From positions 1 to 64,000 of the IMG/VR virus record IMGVR_UViG_3300030109_001309: a DNA stretch of 64,000 nucleotides, one strand, 5' to 3'. The notes beneath the pieces are model-generated. The model saw only the letters and a list, made by a program, of their open reading frames with translations, was not told the origin of the DNA and searched no databases. Every line of letters begins with the position of its first letter. The stretch's first letter is position 1. Both the position numbers and the translations under genes were made by a program. Shown here piece by piece: positions 48,105-58,822 of this stretch. Source of the stretch: a virus.

Positions 48105-50315
48105 ATGGCTGTTGGTGCAAAACCGTATAATACTTTTGTAGCTGGTTTAATTACAGAAGCTGGTCCTTTAACATTTCCTGAAAATGCAAGCCACGATGAA
48201 CTTAATTGTATTTTGTTTCGTAAAGGAAATAGACGTAGAAGGCTTGGTATTGACTACGAAAATAGTTATGCTTTAAGTTCAGCTACAATTACAGAAGCTC
48301 AAGCTAGAGACAAAGCTATTCGTACTCACGTATGGTCTTCTGTAGCTGGTAATGGTAATAGAAACTTTTTAATTATCCAACTTGATTCTACTTTACACTA
48401 CTATGATTTAAGTACTGACCCATTAAGTAATGGTAAAAAATCTTTTACTACTGATTTAAATACATACAAAGCTACAGGCGTAACTGATGTAGGAAGTGAA
48501 CCTGTTTCAGTTACATCAGGAAGAGGATTAGCAATTGTTAGTTCTAAAACTTTAGAGCCTTTTACAATTGAGTATATTGTTGCTTCTGATACTATTACAG
48601 TTACCCCAATTAGTTTACAAATAAGAGACTTTGATGGTGTCGATGATTCACTTGAGCCAGATGAAGAACCTAGTTCATTAACTGCTGAACATAGTTATAA
48701 TTTAAAAAATCAAGGATGGAACTCTCCTGGCAGTGGGGAAGCTGATCCAACTACTACGTATCAAAGTTCTAAAAGTGTTTACCCATCTAATTCTAAACAG
48801 TGGTGGATAGCAAAAGATAATGAAGATATTTTTAAACCTGATCTTTTAGCTAAATTTAGTGGAGGTAATACTCTTGCTCCTAGAGGACATTGGTTACTTA
48901 ACCCATTTTATAAAGATAGAAGCACTGTTTCAGGTGTAGCAGGAATTACAGTAGAATCAGAAGCTAACAGGGTTCAATTTGTACAATTTTTTGCAGGAAG
49001 AATTTGGTATTTTGGTGTGGACTCTAGTAAAATAAATGGTAATATATTTTTTAGTCAAGTGCTTACAGATGTAGATCGTGCAGGAAAGTGTTACCAAGAA
49101 GGTGATCCAACATCAGAAGAAAATAATGAACTGTTAGATGATGATGGTGGTGTAATAGTTATACCTGAAATTGGAAGTATTTTAGGTTCACTTGTTGTAG
49201 ATAGGTTTCTTATTATTTTTGCGAGTAATGGGTGTTGGGCTATTAGTGGTGCGTCTAATGATGGATTTAAAGCTACTGATTTTCAAGTTAACCAAGTTAC
49301 TACAGTTGGATGCAACAGCACAGGTTCAATTATTGAAGTTGAAAGTAAACCTTATTGGTGGTCTGAAACTGGAATATACACAATTGCTCCAGATCAAATT
49401 AGTGGAAGGTTAACAGCACAATCATTAACTCAAAATACAATTGAAACTTTTTATCAAGATGAAATTCCTTCTGTGTCTAAAGCATTTGCTCAAAGTGTAT
49501 ACGATCCAGCTACCAAAAGAATATACTGGTTTTATAATACAGTTGCTCCTACTAGTGGTAATCAGTATACAGCTAATGTTAATGCAGCTTTAATTTTTGA
49601 TACTTCATTAGGTGCATTTTATCCTTGGCAAATATCATCTTTAGATAGTAATAGTCCTGTTATAGCTGGAGTATTTAATACTAAGTCTGTTAATGCAGTA
49701 GATAACACAGAACTTGTAGCTGATTCAGATGGTGATTTAGTTATTCGTTCTAATGGTGATAGTGTTGTTGTTGACGTAACAAGTATATCAGGATCAAATA
49801 CATTTCTTAAATGGTTTTTCTTAGAGCCTACAGGTTCTAGTACCTACAAGTGGACATTTGGTTTGTTTAATAATGGAGATTATATTGATTGGGAAACTAA
49901 AGACGGTACAGGAAAAACTTATGAATCTTATGTCCAAACAGGTTTTGAAATTGCAGGAGATTTTGTTAAAAAGAAAACTCCACCGTACATCTACGTTTAT
50001 TTTGATAAGTCTGAAACTGCTACTGCTGGTGGGGCTTTGGTTAATCCTTCATCTTGTTTCTTAACTACTAAATTTGATTGGACTGAAAGCGGAGACACAG
50101 GTAAGTGGAGTACTAGAAGACAAATATATAGGTTGAAAAGATACTTTGATAGTGGTATAATTAGTACACACCTGCCAGGAGAAACACTAGTTGTAGCTAA
50201 AGAAAAGATAAGAGGAAGAGGTAGAGCTATACAATTTAGGTTTGAAAGTGAAAGTGGAAAGGACTTTAATATACATGGATGGCAAGCAATCTACAACGTC
50301 CAAGACGGACTATAA
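48105..50315 (+). CDS. tail nozzle protein (tail tubular protein B, T7 gp12-like)
   Basis: A 736-residue protein. It starts YNTFVAGLITEAGPLTFPEN and has RRRLGIDYENS, IRDFDGVDDSLEPDEEPSSL, APRGHWLLNPFYKDR and EGDPTSEE, matching unit A in the same order. The C-terminus SGKDFNIHGWQAIYNVQDGL is also shared in pattern (DGKDFDIFGWAVHYSD). It forms the tail tube end and overlaps the GNAT-like gene by 41 nt. Confidence 0.9.
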   Translation: MAVGAKPYNTFVAGLITEAGPLTFPENASHDELNCILFRKGNRRRRLGIDYENSYALSSATITEAQARDKAIRTHVWSSVAGNGNRNFLIIQLDSTLHYYDLSTDPLSNGKKSFTTDLNTYKATGVTDVGSEPVSVTSGRGLAIVSSKTLEPFTIEYIVASDTITVTPISLQIRDFDGVDDSLEPDEEPSSLTAEHSYNLKNQGWNSPGSGEADPTTTYQSSKSVYPSNSKQWWIAKDNEDIFKPDLLAKFSGGNTLAPRGHWLLNPFYKDRSTVSGVAGITVESEANRVQFVQFFAGRIWYFGVDSSKINGNIFFSQVLTDVDRAGKCYQEGDPTSEENNELLDDDGGVIVIPEIGSILGSLVVDRFLIIFASNGCWAISGASNDGFKATDFQVNQVTTVGCNSTGSIIEVESKPYWWSETGIYTIAPDQISGRLTAQSLTQNTIETFYQDEIPSVSKAFAQSVYDPATKRIYWFYNTVAPTSGNQYTANVNAALIFDTSLGAFYPWQISSLDSNSPVIAGVFNTKSVNAVDNTELVADSDGDLVIRSNGDSVVVDVTSISGSNTFLKWFFLEPTGSSTYKWTFGLFNNGDYIDWETKDGTGKTYESYVQTGFEIAGDFVKKKTPPYIYVYFDKSETATAGGALVNPSSCFLTTKFDWTESGDTGKWSTRRQIYRLKRYFDSGIISTHLPGETLVVAKEKIRGRGRAIQFRFESESGKDFNIHGWQAIYNVQDGL

Positions 50316-50706
50316 ACCTGCAAAAAGACCGTATAAAAGTTATTTTGAAGAAAAAGGGGACTATCTTTTAAAAATGCAATCAGGTGAAATTAAAGATAAA
50401 ATACTTTTAGGGGAAAATGATTGTATTCAATTTTATGCAGAAACAGATATTCCTGGACAATTAGTTTTTCACTATAAAGTTTTAAAATTTTCTTTATCTG
50501 ATTTTAAAGAAATGAAAGCAGGATGGGGTTTAGTTTTAAATTATTTAAAAAATTTAGGAATTACAGAAATTCCTGCAAGGTGTAAACCTGATGATATTCA
50601 AAATAAAAAATTTTTTAAACTAATGGGATTTAAACATATAGACAATTGGTTATCTAAAGATAATGGTGTTGTAATGTTAGAAGAGTATAGGTATTATAAT
50701 GTGTGA
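50275..50706 (+). CDS. GNAT-like virion-associated protein (T7 gp13 position)
   Basis: A 143-residue protein from ATG 50275 inside the nozzle gene; a longer frame to 50242 is less likely. The second half (KAGWGLVLNYLKNLGITEIP, then KKFFKLMGFKHIDNWL) has the look of a GNAT acetyltransferase C-terminus. It lies between gp12-like and gp14-like genes, where T7 has gp13, an internal virion protein whose family is, as I recall, acetyltransferase-like. Unit A has no gene in this slot. The acetyl-CoA loop is not obvious, so it may be a non-catalytic relative. Confidence 0.6.
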   Translation: MDGKQSTTSKTDYKPAKRPYKSYFEEKGDYLLKMQSGEIKDKILLGENDCIQFYAETDIPGQLVFHYKVLKFSLSDFKEMKAGWGLVLNYLKNLGITEIPARCKPDDIQNKKFFKLMGFKHIDNWLSKDNGVVMLEEYRYYNV

Positions 50707-51265
50707 TCCAATAACAGGTATTATTATAAGCTCAGTAATTAGTGGTGGCTTTCAGTATATGGGGCAAAAAAAACAGATGAAAGCTGCAAAAAGAAGGGCT
50801 GCTGAAGCTGCCGCCGCTAGGCAAAGAGGAGAAGCTTTACAACGTAGGCGTGATGATATTATGGCATCTAGGCAACGCCGTAGGTCAGCCGCAGAAGCTC
50901 GCAGATTACGTGCTACCGCAGTTAACGTAGGCGCACAAAGAGGCTTCGGTGGAGCTATAGGACAACAAGGAAGTACCCTTGCTGGTTTTCAAGGGAGTAT
51001 CCAAAGCCAGCTTAATTATAACAACGCATTTATAAATCGTGTGACAGAGGTAAACCAAGGAATAAGAAGTGCATTTGGACAAGCTCAAGATATTGCTTCT
51101 AGACCAATTAGTGCTGGAATGGGCCTAATGGCTTTTGGTAATTTAGTAGGAAGTGTAGGAAAAAGTTATTTTGGTATGAAAGCTAGATTTAATCCTGGAA
51201 CAGGATATAATGAAGCAAATTTAGGAGAAATGGGGCAAGGTTCTTTGTATGGGAATTATGAATAA
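50699..51265 (+). CDS. internal virion protein, T7 gp14-like
   Basis: A 188-residue protein. The hydrophobic start (ITGIIISSVISGGFQYMGQK), the Arg/Ala-rich helix (RRAAEAAAARQRGEALQRRR) and the GFGGAIGQQGSTLAGF segment match 8463-8966 in layout. It is likely ejected with DNA into the cell envelope. It overlaps both neighbours by a few nt. Confidence 0.75.
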   Translation: MCDPITGIIISSVISGGFQYMGQKKQMKAAKRRAAEAAAARQRGEALQRRRDDIMASRQRRRSAAEARRLRATAVNVGAQRGFGGAIGQQGSTLAGFQGSIQSQLNYNNAFINRVTEVNQGIRSAFGQAQDIASRPISAGMGLMAFGNLVGSVGKSYFGMKARFNPGTGYNEANLGEMGQGSLYGNYE

Positions 51266-54200
51266 TGGCTGAAGACCTTTTAAGATTTGATGAAGAAGAA
51301 CTAGAAATCCCTTCTTTTTCTTCTAGTAGTAATCTTTCTGAGCAAGAAATAACTAAGGTAGCTTCTTTAGCTGCGTTAGCTTCTATGCCTTCAAATTCAG
51401 TATTAGATGATGTTGAAATTAAATACCCTGCGTATTTAAAAAGTTTTGAAAGTTCAATTCAAAGAGGAGAAGAACAAAACATAAGAGAAAGTTTTTCTTT
51501 AAGTCTTGTTCAAGAAGAATTAAATGCTTTAGATAATTTAAGTGTTTTTACTCTTAATGACCCTAATCTTTCTGTAGAAGAAAAAGCTAAAATAACTAAC
51601 GATGCAGCTATTTCTTATCAATTACAAGATGCTAATGATCTTTTAGCGTTAGAAAAAAGTGCTGTAAATCGAGCTAAAACATTAAGTTTATCTGATCCTG
51701 ACCAATTAGACATTGAAGAAGAAAGTTTAAAAGATAATGCAATAGGAGAGTTAGGAGATTCTGTTGCACAATTTGTTGAGCGTAGTTTAAGGATTCAAAG
51801 TGATGTTCAAAAAATTACTAAAGGTCAAGAAAATGAAGGTTCATTAACTAAAATTTTAAATTTTGTTGCTTCTATGGTTCCTACTAACTTGTACACTTCA
51901 GCAGATAATATTATTGAAAAAATAAACAGTTATACTAAATCTCCTGGTTATAACTTACAAGATGCATCTAGGTATTTACTTTTAAATGCTTCTGATGAAG
52001 ATTTTAAAAAAGATTATTCTGAAGCTCTTCAAAATTTAAGAGAACAAAGTGGGTATTTAAGCGAAAACAGTGAAGTTCTTTTACGTAATATCCAAATTAT
52101 TTCTGGTGGTGCAGGAAAAAAAGATGTTAGAGAAATAAATCAAACAAATCTTTTTGATGTTTTTTTGTCTATGCCTTTTATTACAACAGGAAAGTTGACT
52201 ACTTCATTAGCTTTAGCTAAGTTAGGAAACAAAGAACTTTCTAAAAAAGTTATTACTAAAAATATTCTTGATGATACAAATCCCCAATCTGCTACTGGGG
52301 TAAAAAATACAGATAGTATTGATGACTCTATTGAGGAAAGTTTACCTGATAGTTTAAATCCAAATTTTAATGCTATGGATATTCCAGGTATGCCAGTAGT
52401 GCATAGAGAGTTAACAGAAATTAGATTAGCAAGTGAAAATATTAAAAACGAATTAGGTAATTTATCTAGATTTACACCAGATGAACTAGATGGTTTAGTT
52501 AGTAGAGAGTTAGAAAGAGTAACAAATTTTAACAGTAAACGTATTATACCTATTGAAATATTTAAACCTGATCTTGTTTTAGAAAAAGGTATTCCAATTA
52601 TAACAATGGCTTTAGGAAAAGCTAATGGAAGTTTGTTTAAAAATACAGACCAAGCAACTAAAGCTGCTAAACGTATGGGTTTAAAAAATTATAAAATTGT
52701 AAACACTAAAGATAAAGGTTTACCACAAGGAGCATATATAAAACTACGACATAATGCTAATGAATCTAATATCTATAAAAATTTTAATGAGTCAGAAGTT
52801 AATGTTAAATTTCCTATGCTTCATTTTTTAAGAAGCCCTGATTCGTATAATCCTGAAATTATTACTGATTTTGCTGCTGCTTCTTCTTTTAATAAATCTA
52901 AAATTTTTAAAGAGTATAAAAGAATACAAGATAAATTTCAAGGGTTATCTCGTACCCAAAGAAAAAGAATAGATGAACTTACTATTTATGGAAACGAAAA
53001 TAATAAATGGTTAAATAACGATGAATTTTTATTGAAGTACCATCAAAATTACAAAGAGCTTCCAACTCAAAAAGAACTTGTAACTTATTTTGCTCAAAAA
53101 GAATTACATGATTTAAACTATGAAGTTTTAAATTGGGCTGAGAAAACTAAACTAGTTTCTAAAGGGTATACTGCTGCTACTATTAGAGGATCAGCGTTTA
53201 CTTTTCAAAATCAAATTGTTAAACAAGTAGATGATGTAGCTAATACTAAGTCAGCTATTGTTTACAATGCAGACACAGATGAAATTTTACTGGGTGAATA
53301 CATTTCTTCAGCAGGATTAAAAGAAACATTAAAAGAAAATAATCAAATACTTTATAAAACTTTTGATAACGTAGATAACCCACAACAAATTCAAGCTAAC
53401 TATATTATTACTAAGAAAGGTAATGTTAATACATACGAAATGGGAAACATTATTCCTTACCAAGCTGGTGGGCCTAGAGCATACGATGCGTATTTTTTTA
53501 TTAAACAATTTAATACTAAACAAATTGTTGCAAAAAATGGTGAAAAACGTACTGTTATAGCAAACCCCTCAACTTTAATTGCAGGAAGGTCTAAAACAGA
53601 ATTAAAAGAAGCAGTTCAAAATTTAGAAAAAGCAAGACTGTTAGCAAAAGAAAATGAGTTAACTGACGATTTAGTATCTGAGTTAACTCCTTACGCTACT
53701 TTACAGGAATGGAACTCAGCAATACGAAGAAATGAAATTAATTTAGATAACCCTTTTACAATTGTAAGAGACAAAGAATCTCCTCAAAAAAGTGCAGGAA
53801 CTACTCTTGATGAAAGTGGAATGTATGATATTACAACTGAAAGGACTAGTGTTTTTGGAGGCAATGACGCACCTGGAAGATTGTTAATGTCTAGAAGGGG
53901 TAAACAACTTTATGGGTCTGATTATAATAAAGCTAAAATTATAGCTCCTATGGACCTTATTCAAGATGTAGCTGAAAATTTGTTACACACTGCATCTTTC
54001 ACAAACTTTCAAATAAGCAGTATTAACAGGTGGTCACAAACTTATAAAGGATACTTGCGTACTCCAGAAGGTTCTTTAAAGTCAGGCGATCAATATTTTT
54101 TTCAAGAGCCAGTATTTAAAACAGATGTTCCTGAGTCTATAAAAAATCAAGCTATAGCTTCACGTACTGCTATTAAAAGAATACTAGGACAAGATACTAC

Positions 54201-55872
54201 ACATAGTATGGCTTGGAAAACTGCTGTAAAAGGTCTTGCAGATTGGGTAGACAATAAAGGGTTAGGTAAAATAAGTTCTAAAATTTTAGATGGACAAAGT
54301 AAAGACCCTATTAATGCTTTAAAAGGATTAGCATTTGATTTAAAATTAGGTTCTTTTGATATTTCACAATTAGTTATACAAACGCAAACAATAGCTGCAA
54401 TGTCTTTTTTACGTAATCCTGTTACTGCTGGTAAATTTGCGTATGAAGGTTCTTTGTTGCGTTTAACTCATGTTAACCAAAGTCCAGAACTTACAAATTT
54501 TCTATCTAAAAAATCAGGGCTACAGCCTGAAGAATTTAAACGTATGTCAAACGAATTAAAAGAGGGTGGTTATTTAGATGTAAATGGGGAATTAATTTTA
54601 ACCGATCATCATTCAGCCCATGTGTATGGTAAAGTAGGAAGCACTGTAAGTAATATTAGAAATTTAGGTAGGATGCCTTTTTATGAAGCTGAAAGATGGA
54701 ACAGAGCTTTTGCGTATAGAATGGCATGGGATGATTTTACTAAAATAAATCCTTCTGTAAAAATTCAAGATAAACTTTTAACAAATGGAGAAGCAAGAAA
54801 GTTTTTAGCTGGTAAAGTTAATGATTACACTGTTGCAATGATTAACTCTTCTGCTGCTGCTTACCAAAAAGGTATCCTTGCTGTTCCTGCACAGTTTATG
54901 TCTTACCAAATTAGGTTTATGGAAAATATTTTACCAGCAGCGTGGGGTGGGTCTAAAAGATTTACAAGCCAACAAAAAGCTAGATTAGCTTTAAGCCAGT
55001 TAGTTTTGTATGGTTCTGCTGGAATACCCTTTGCAAATTATGTAGCTTCTTCAGCACTTCAAACAGGAGCAGTAAATATTGAAGGGGAAGAAAATGAATT
55101 TGTAAGTGAAGTAGGGCAAAGGTTAGTTTTAGGAGGTTTAATTGATGCTACTATTTATGCAGCTACAGCAGGAAAAGCTGATTTAGCTTTTTCAGATCGT
55201 GCAGCTGTAGCCCAAGGTGTGCAAGGGTTTATTGAAGATATTTTTGGTATGGGTTTATACGCTAAATCAACCGCAGATATGTTATTTGGTGCAGCAACTT
55301 CAGTAGGTGGGCAAGTTGTTTCAGATTCTTACCAAGCTTTAAAATTTGCTACGTTAGCAGCAACATCTGAGCAAGTAGGAATAACAGAAATGACTCCTTT
55401 AATTGCTAAAACTTTAGCTGAAAATATGTCTTCAGCATCAAGAATAATGAGAGCTTATTATGTTTTAAAATACGGTACATTTTCAAGTCAAGAAACAGGA
55501 AAGTTGTTAACTAAAACAAACTCAACAGAAGCTATGGCTGCTTTACTTGGTATCCCATTACGAGAAGTAGCAGATTTAAATCTTTTAAATTATTCAATGA
55601 AAAATAAAAGTAATTTTTTAAAAGAAAATGGAAAGATTATTTTAAAATTAAGAAATGAAGCTTTAAGACATTTAAGTAAAGATGAGATAGACCAATATAA
55701 TTTAAAAAGAAAAACTTCAATGGGTTTACTACAAACTTATGGAGTAGAAGATCGTTATGAAATTTTAAAGTGGGTAAATAACCAAGCACAATCAAAAAGC
55801 ATTGTGCAAGGATACAGGGATAATTTTATGAAAAAATTTCCTAACGGTATCATACCAGAATTAAGAGAGTAA
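51265..55872 (+). CDS. large internal virion protein (ejected channel protein)
   Basis: A 1535-residue, mostly helical protein homologous to 8966-13639. Shared blocks lie mainly in the second half: AFDLKLGSFDISQLVIQTQT, RMPFYEAERWNRAFAYRMAW and AVPAQFMSYQIRFMENILPA (unit A: SVPTQFLAHPIRVIENILFQ). The N-terminal third is much more diverged. It likely builds the DNA conduit across the periplasm. No enzyme motif is visible. Confidence 0.8.
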   Translation: MAEDLLRFDEEELEIPSFSSSSNLSEQEITKVASLAALASMPSNSVLDDVEIKYPAYLKSFESSIQRGEEQNIRESFSLSLVQEELNALDNLSVFTLNDPNLSVEEKAKITNDAAISYQLQDANDLLALEKSAVNRAKTLSLSDPDQLDIEEESLKDNAIGELGDSVAQFVERSLRIQSDVQKITKGQENEGSLTKILNFVASMVPTNLYTSADNIIEKINSYTKSPGYNLQDASRYLLLNASDEDFKKDYSEALQNLREQSGYLSENSEVLLRNIQIISGGAGKKDVREINQTNLFDVFLSMPFITTGKLTTSLALAKLGNKELSKKVITKNILDDTNPQSATGVKNTDSIDDSIEESLPDSLNPNFNAMDIPGMPVVHRELTEIRLASENIKNELGNLSRFTPDELDGLVSRELERVTNFNSKRIIPIEIFKPDLVLEKGIPIITMALGKANGSLFKNTDQATKAAKRMGLKNYKIVNTKDKGLPQGAYIKLRHNANESNIYKNFNESEVNVKFPMLHFLRSPDSYNPEIITDFAAASSFNKSKIFKEYKRIQDKFQGLSRTQRKRIDELTIYGNENNKWLNNDEFLLKYHQNYKELPTQKELVTYFAQKELHDLNYEVLNWAEKTKLVSKGYTAATIRGSAFTFQNQIVKQVDDVANTKSAIVYNADTDEILLGEYISSAGLKETLKENNQILYKTFDNVDNPQQIQANYIITKKGNVNTYEMGNIIPYQAGGPRAYDAYFFIKQFNTKQIVAKNGEKRTVIANPSTLIAGRSKTELKEAVQNLEKARLLAKENELTDDLVSELTPYATLQEWNSAIRRNEINLDNPFTIVRDKESPQKSAGTTLDESGMYDITTERTSVFGGNDAPGRLLMSRRGKQLYGSDYNKAKIIAPMDLIQDVAENLLHTASFTNFQISSINRWSQTYKGYLRTPEGSLKSGDQYFFQEPVFKTDVPESIKNQAIASRTAIKRILGQDTTHSMAWKTAVKGLADWVDNKGLGKISSKILDGQSKDPINALKGLAFDLKLGSFDISQLVIQTQTIAAMSFLRNPVTAGKFAYEGSLLRLTHVNQSPELTNFLSKKSGLQPEEFKRMSNELKEGGYLDVNGELILTDHHSAHVYGKVGSTVSNIRNLGRMPFYEAERWNRAFAYRMAWDDFTKINPSVKIQDKLLTNGEARKFLAGKVNDYTVAMINSSAAAYQKGILAVPAQFMSYQIRFMENILPAAWGGSKRFTSQQKARLALSQLVLYGSAGIPFANYVASSALQTGAVNIEGEENEFVSEVGQRLVLGGLIDATIYAATAGKADLAFSDRAAVAQGVQGFIEDIFGMGLYAKSTADMLFGAATSVGGQVVSDSYQALKFATLAATSEQVGITEMTPLIAKTLAENMSSASRIMRAYYVLKYGTFSSQETGKLLTKTNSTEAMAALLGIPLREVADLNLLNYSMKNKSNFLKENGKIILKLRNEALRHLSKDEIDQYNLKRKTSMGLLQTYGVEDRYEILKWVNNQAQSKSIVQGYRDNFMKKFPNGIIPELRE

Positions 55873-55882
55873 AGGTAATATT

Positions 55883-58822
55883 ATGGCAACTAATGTATTT
55901 CAAAAAAGTTTAAGTGAGTATAGCGCACCTGGAATTGGTTCAATAGGTGGTGGGCGAAGTAGTGCATCTACACAAAGTCCTAATTTAGCTGTAGCGGCAA
56001 TGAATATAGCTGCAAATGTTGCACCATTAGTAATAAACCAAATGGAAAAAAGTAATATTACTGAGTTAAATAAAAATGTTTCTCAAGAATTGTTTAAAAT
56101 TTATGAAGCAAAAAATCAAGGACTCCTTCCTCCTATACAAGCAGAAACTCAATTACGTAATAAAGTTTTAGAATTTAAAAAAAATAACCCTGAGTATTTA
56201 GGGGAAATAGACGCAGTTGTTAAATCTACGTTAGGGTATAACCCAATCCAATCTGAAATGTCTGCTCAAGGAAAACAAAATATTGCTGCTCAAACATTAG
56301 GGTATGGACTATTTCCTACTGGAAAAGATGCTGAAGGAAACCCTGTAACTCCAGAGATGGCAATGGAAGCAGGGTTTGAAATGCAAGCAAAAGCTAGAAG
56401 AGCAAATGCTGCTGTTAAAGCTTTACAAATAAATAAATCTAATAAAGAAGCTGCTCAAATACAGTTAACTAATAAATTAGGAACGCAATTTGTTAATCAG
56501 GCAATAGATAATGCATTCAGAAATCTAACTATAGATATAGGTAAAGTTAGTAGTAGTATTAATGACCCAGATAGTTTACAACAATACTCATCATTACTGA
56601 AACGATATGAAGATTTAATAAATAATATGGGAAGTAATATTCAAGGTCAAGTAACAGATGTTTTAGCTAATAACCCAGACTTATATGGAATGTTTGACCA
56701 GCAAACTATAGTAAAAAATGTAATGGCACAGTTTGATAGTACAACTAAAAGATTTTTTGAGGTTATTAAAAATTCAAGAGAAAATGGAACATTAAAACAA
56801 GTAACAGATGCATCAGATTTGTTATCTAAAACTTTAGATATAGAAATACAACAATCTATGCCTGTTGCATATATGTTAAGTAAACTTTCTAAGTATGAAG
56901 GTATGAAACATTTTTTAACTCCTGAGTTTTTAGGTGGTATGACAGGACCACAACTTAGAAAAGAACTAACTACTGCCGTAGGTAAAACTCTTTTTAATGA
57001 ATCACCAGAAAATGTGGAACCTCAAAAAGAAACTTTAAAAAATGTAATAGATATTTTAGGTGGAGATCAAACACTAGAAGATTTAAAAGATTTAAGTGTA
57101 GAAGATAAACAAGGTTTAATAAAAGCAATGGGTGGGTTTGTATCTGATGCTTTAGCAAATCATACAACTTTTCAAATGGGACCAAGACAAGATTTAGATA
57201 TGCAAGAAGGTTCGGTGTTTAATGCTATGAATCAATTATTTGAAGTAGTAGGACAAAGTAATATTACTCGTTCAAAAAGTATAGCTAATGTAGCAGACCA
57301 AATTGATAATAATTTTATACAATTTATTAAAAAAGCAGGAGATCAATCAAAAGCAGATCAAACAGCAGACAAAGCTGTTAATGTATTACATAAACATTAT
57401 CGTATGCATATGGCTGATGTAGATAGTTTTAATATATCTCCTTCTTTAACCACAAAAGGAACTGACCAAACTTTTGTAGCGTTTAATACTGCTACAGGAA
57501 AATACCAACTTAGGGAGCTTACAATAGCTGATTTAGATAAAAATAATACAGCAGAAATGGGTGCATTTAGAAGGGCAAAACAACAAGGATTAACTGGGTC
57601 TGACGCAATTTACAAAGCTAAAGGAATTTCTCAAAAGTTTCATAATGCTCAAGCTAATACAGCTAATGGCATAATTGATAAGTTGTGGAATTTAAAACAA
57701 TACCAAAAAAGTATAGGTAAATTTAGTTCTAAAGCTGAATTTGCAGATGGTTTAAATCAGAGTAATCTTAACCTTAATATTCCTTATACTACAGGAAGTA
57801 AACCTAATAAAAATAATTTAAGTTTACTTCTTTCTATGTCAGATGCAGAAAACTTTAAAGCTGAACAGAAAAAAAATGAAGATTTATTAGTAAGTATAGG
57901 TAAAAGAATATCTGGTTATGAAAGACGGTTAAGGTTTGGGCAACCAGAAGACCAAACAACTATGAGTCCTAATGATGTAACTGTAGGAGGAGAGTTATCT
58001 CCTGCTAGTGATGCAGGAATACCCAATACAACTCCTTCTAATACAATGGGTGGGGATATTGATCCTGGGGTTTTACCTGATGAAACTACAATGGATGCTG
58101 GAGATGAAGTTGACCCAAGTAATCCTGAAATTCAAAATATATTTAAAGAAAACCCACAACAAGATGAAAAAAGTTTTAGAGCTAGAGTGCAAGAAACTTT
58201 TGGGAATATGTCAGATGATTTTATGACAATACTATTTGATAAAGCAACAAATTTATTTCAAGGAACTTCAGAAAAAATAAAAAGGATACAGCCAGTGAGT
58301 TCAATAACTAAAAAATTTACAGACGCAGCAAAAGATAGAGATATTTCTATTAATGAAAATCAACTTAAATTACTTTCAGCGGCAATAGAAAAAGCTGAAT
58401 CAGGAGGTGAAGGAGATAATGCAAGAACAGTAAAAAATCCAACATCATCTGCTACAGGATTTTTTCAAATAACTAACGCTACTCGTAAAAGTGCATCTCA
58501 AAGTATTATAAATAGATTTACAAATTCAGGAAATAAAGAGGATATTCCAGAGTGGGTAATAGATGCTAACAAATCTAAATCTATAGATGACCATGTTTCT
58601 TTTATAGGTAACTTAACAAGAGAACAACAAGAAGAATTATTTTTTGCTAATCTTTTTGAAAAACCTGGGAGTGACAAGATTTTTAAACGTATTGTAGCTA
58701 GTAACTTTGAAGATGATAATGCGCTTGCAGATTTGTATATGAAAATTCATCACACTGAACCTTCAAACAAATTAAAACAACATTTTTTAGTTGCTCTTAG
58801 ACAAGTTAAAAGGGATTTATAA
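55883..58822 (+). CDS. internal virion protein with C-terminal lytic transglycosylase-like domain
   Basis: A 979-residue protein. A long helical body is followed by a Pro/Asp/Met-rich linker (~690-760; GGELSPASDAGIPNTTPSNT) and a C-terminal lysozyme-like domain (~825-979). The catalytic Glu is probably E839 in IEKAESGGEGD, followed by NPTSSATGFFQITNATR. The end ADLYMKIHHTEPSNKLK is the same as in unit A apart from one residue. It would digest peptidoglycan at entry. The holin follows directly, without an M15 endolysin, so this domain may be the only peptidoglycan enzyme here. Confidence 0.8.
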   Translation: MATNVFQKSLSEYSAPGIGSIGGGRSSASTQSPNLAVAAMNIAANVAPLVINQMEKSNITELNKNVSQELFKIYEAKNQGLLPPIQAETQLRNKVLEFKKNNPEYLGEIDAVVKSTLGYNPIQSEMSAQGKQNIAAQTLGYGLFPTGKDAEGNPVTPEMAMEAGFEMQAKARRANAAVKALQINKSNKEAAQIQLTNKLGTQFVNQAIDNAFRNLTIDIGKVSSSINDPDSLQQYSSLLKRYEDLINNMGSNIQGQVTDVLANNPDLYGMFDQQTIVKNVMAQFDSTTKRFFEVIKNSRENGTLKQVTDASDLLSKTLDIEIQQSMPVAYMLSKLSKYEGMKHFLTPEFLGGMTGPQLRKELTTAVGKTLFNESPENVEPQKETLKNVIDILGGDQTLEDLKDLSVEDKQGLIKAMGGFVSDALANHTTFQMGPRQDLDMQEGSVFNAMNQLFEVVGQSNITRSKSIANVADQIDNNFIQFIKKAGDQSKADQTADKAVNVLHKHYRMHMADVDSFNISPSLTTKGTDQTFVAFNTATGKYQLRELTIADLDKNNTAEMGAFRRAKQQGLTGSDAIYKAKGISQKFHNAQANTANGIIDKLWNLKQYQKSIGKFSSKAEFADGLNQSNLNLNIPYTTGSKPNKNNLSLLLSMSDAENFKAEQKKNEDLLVSIGKRISGYERRLRFGQPEDQTTMSPNDVTVGGELSPASDAGIPNTTPSNTMGGDIDPGVLPDETTMDAGDEVDPSNPEIQNIFKENPQQDEKSFRARVQETFGNMSDDFMTILFDKATNLFQGTSEKIKRIQPVSSITKKFTDAAKDRDISINENQLKLLSAAIEKAESGGEGDNARTVKNPTSSATGFFQITNATRKSASQSIINRFTNSGNKEDIPEWVIDANKSKSIDDHVSFIGNLTREQQEELFFANLFEKPGSDKIFKRIVASNFEDDNALADLYMKIHHTEPSNKLKQHFLVALRQVKRDL

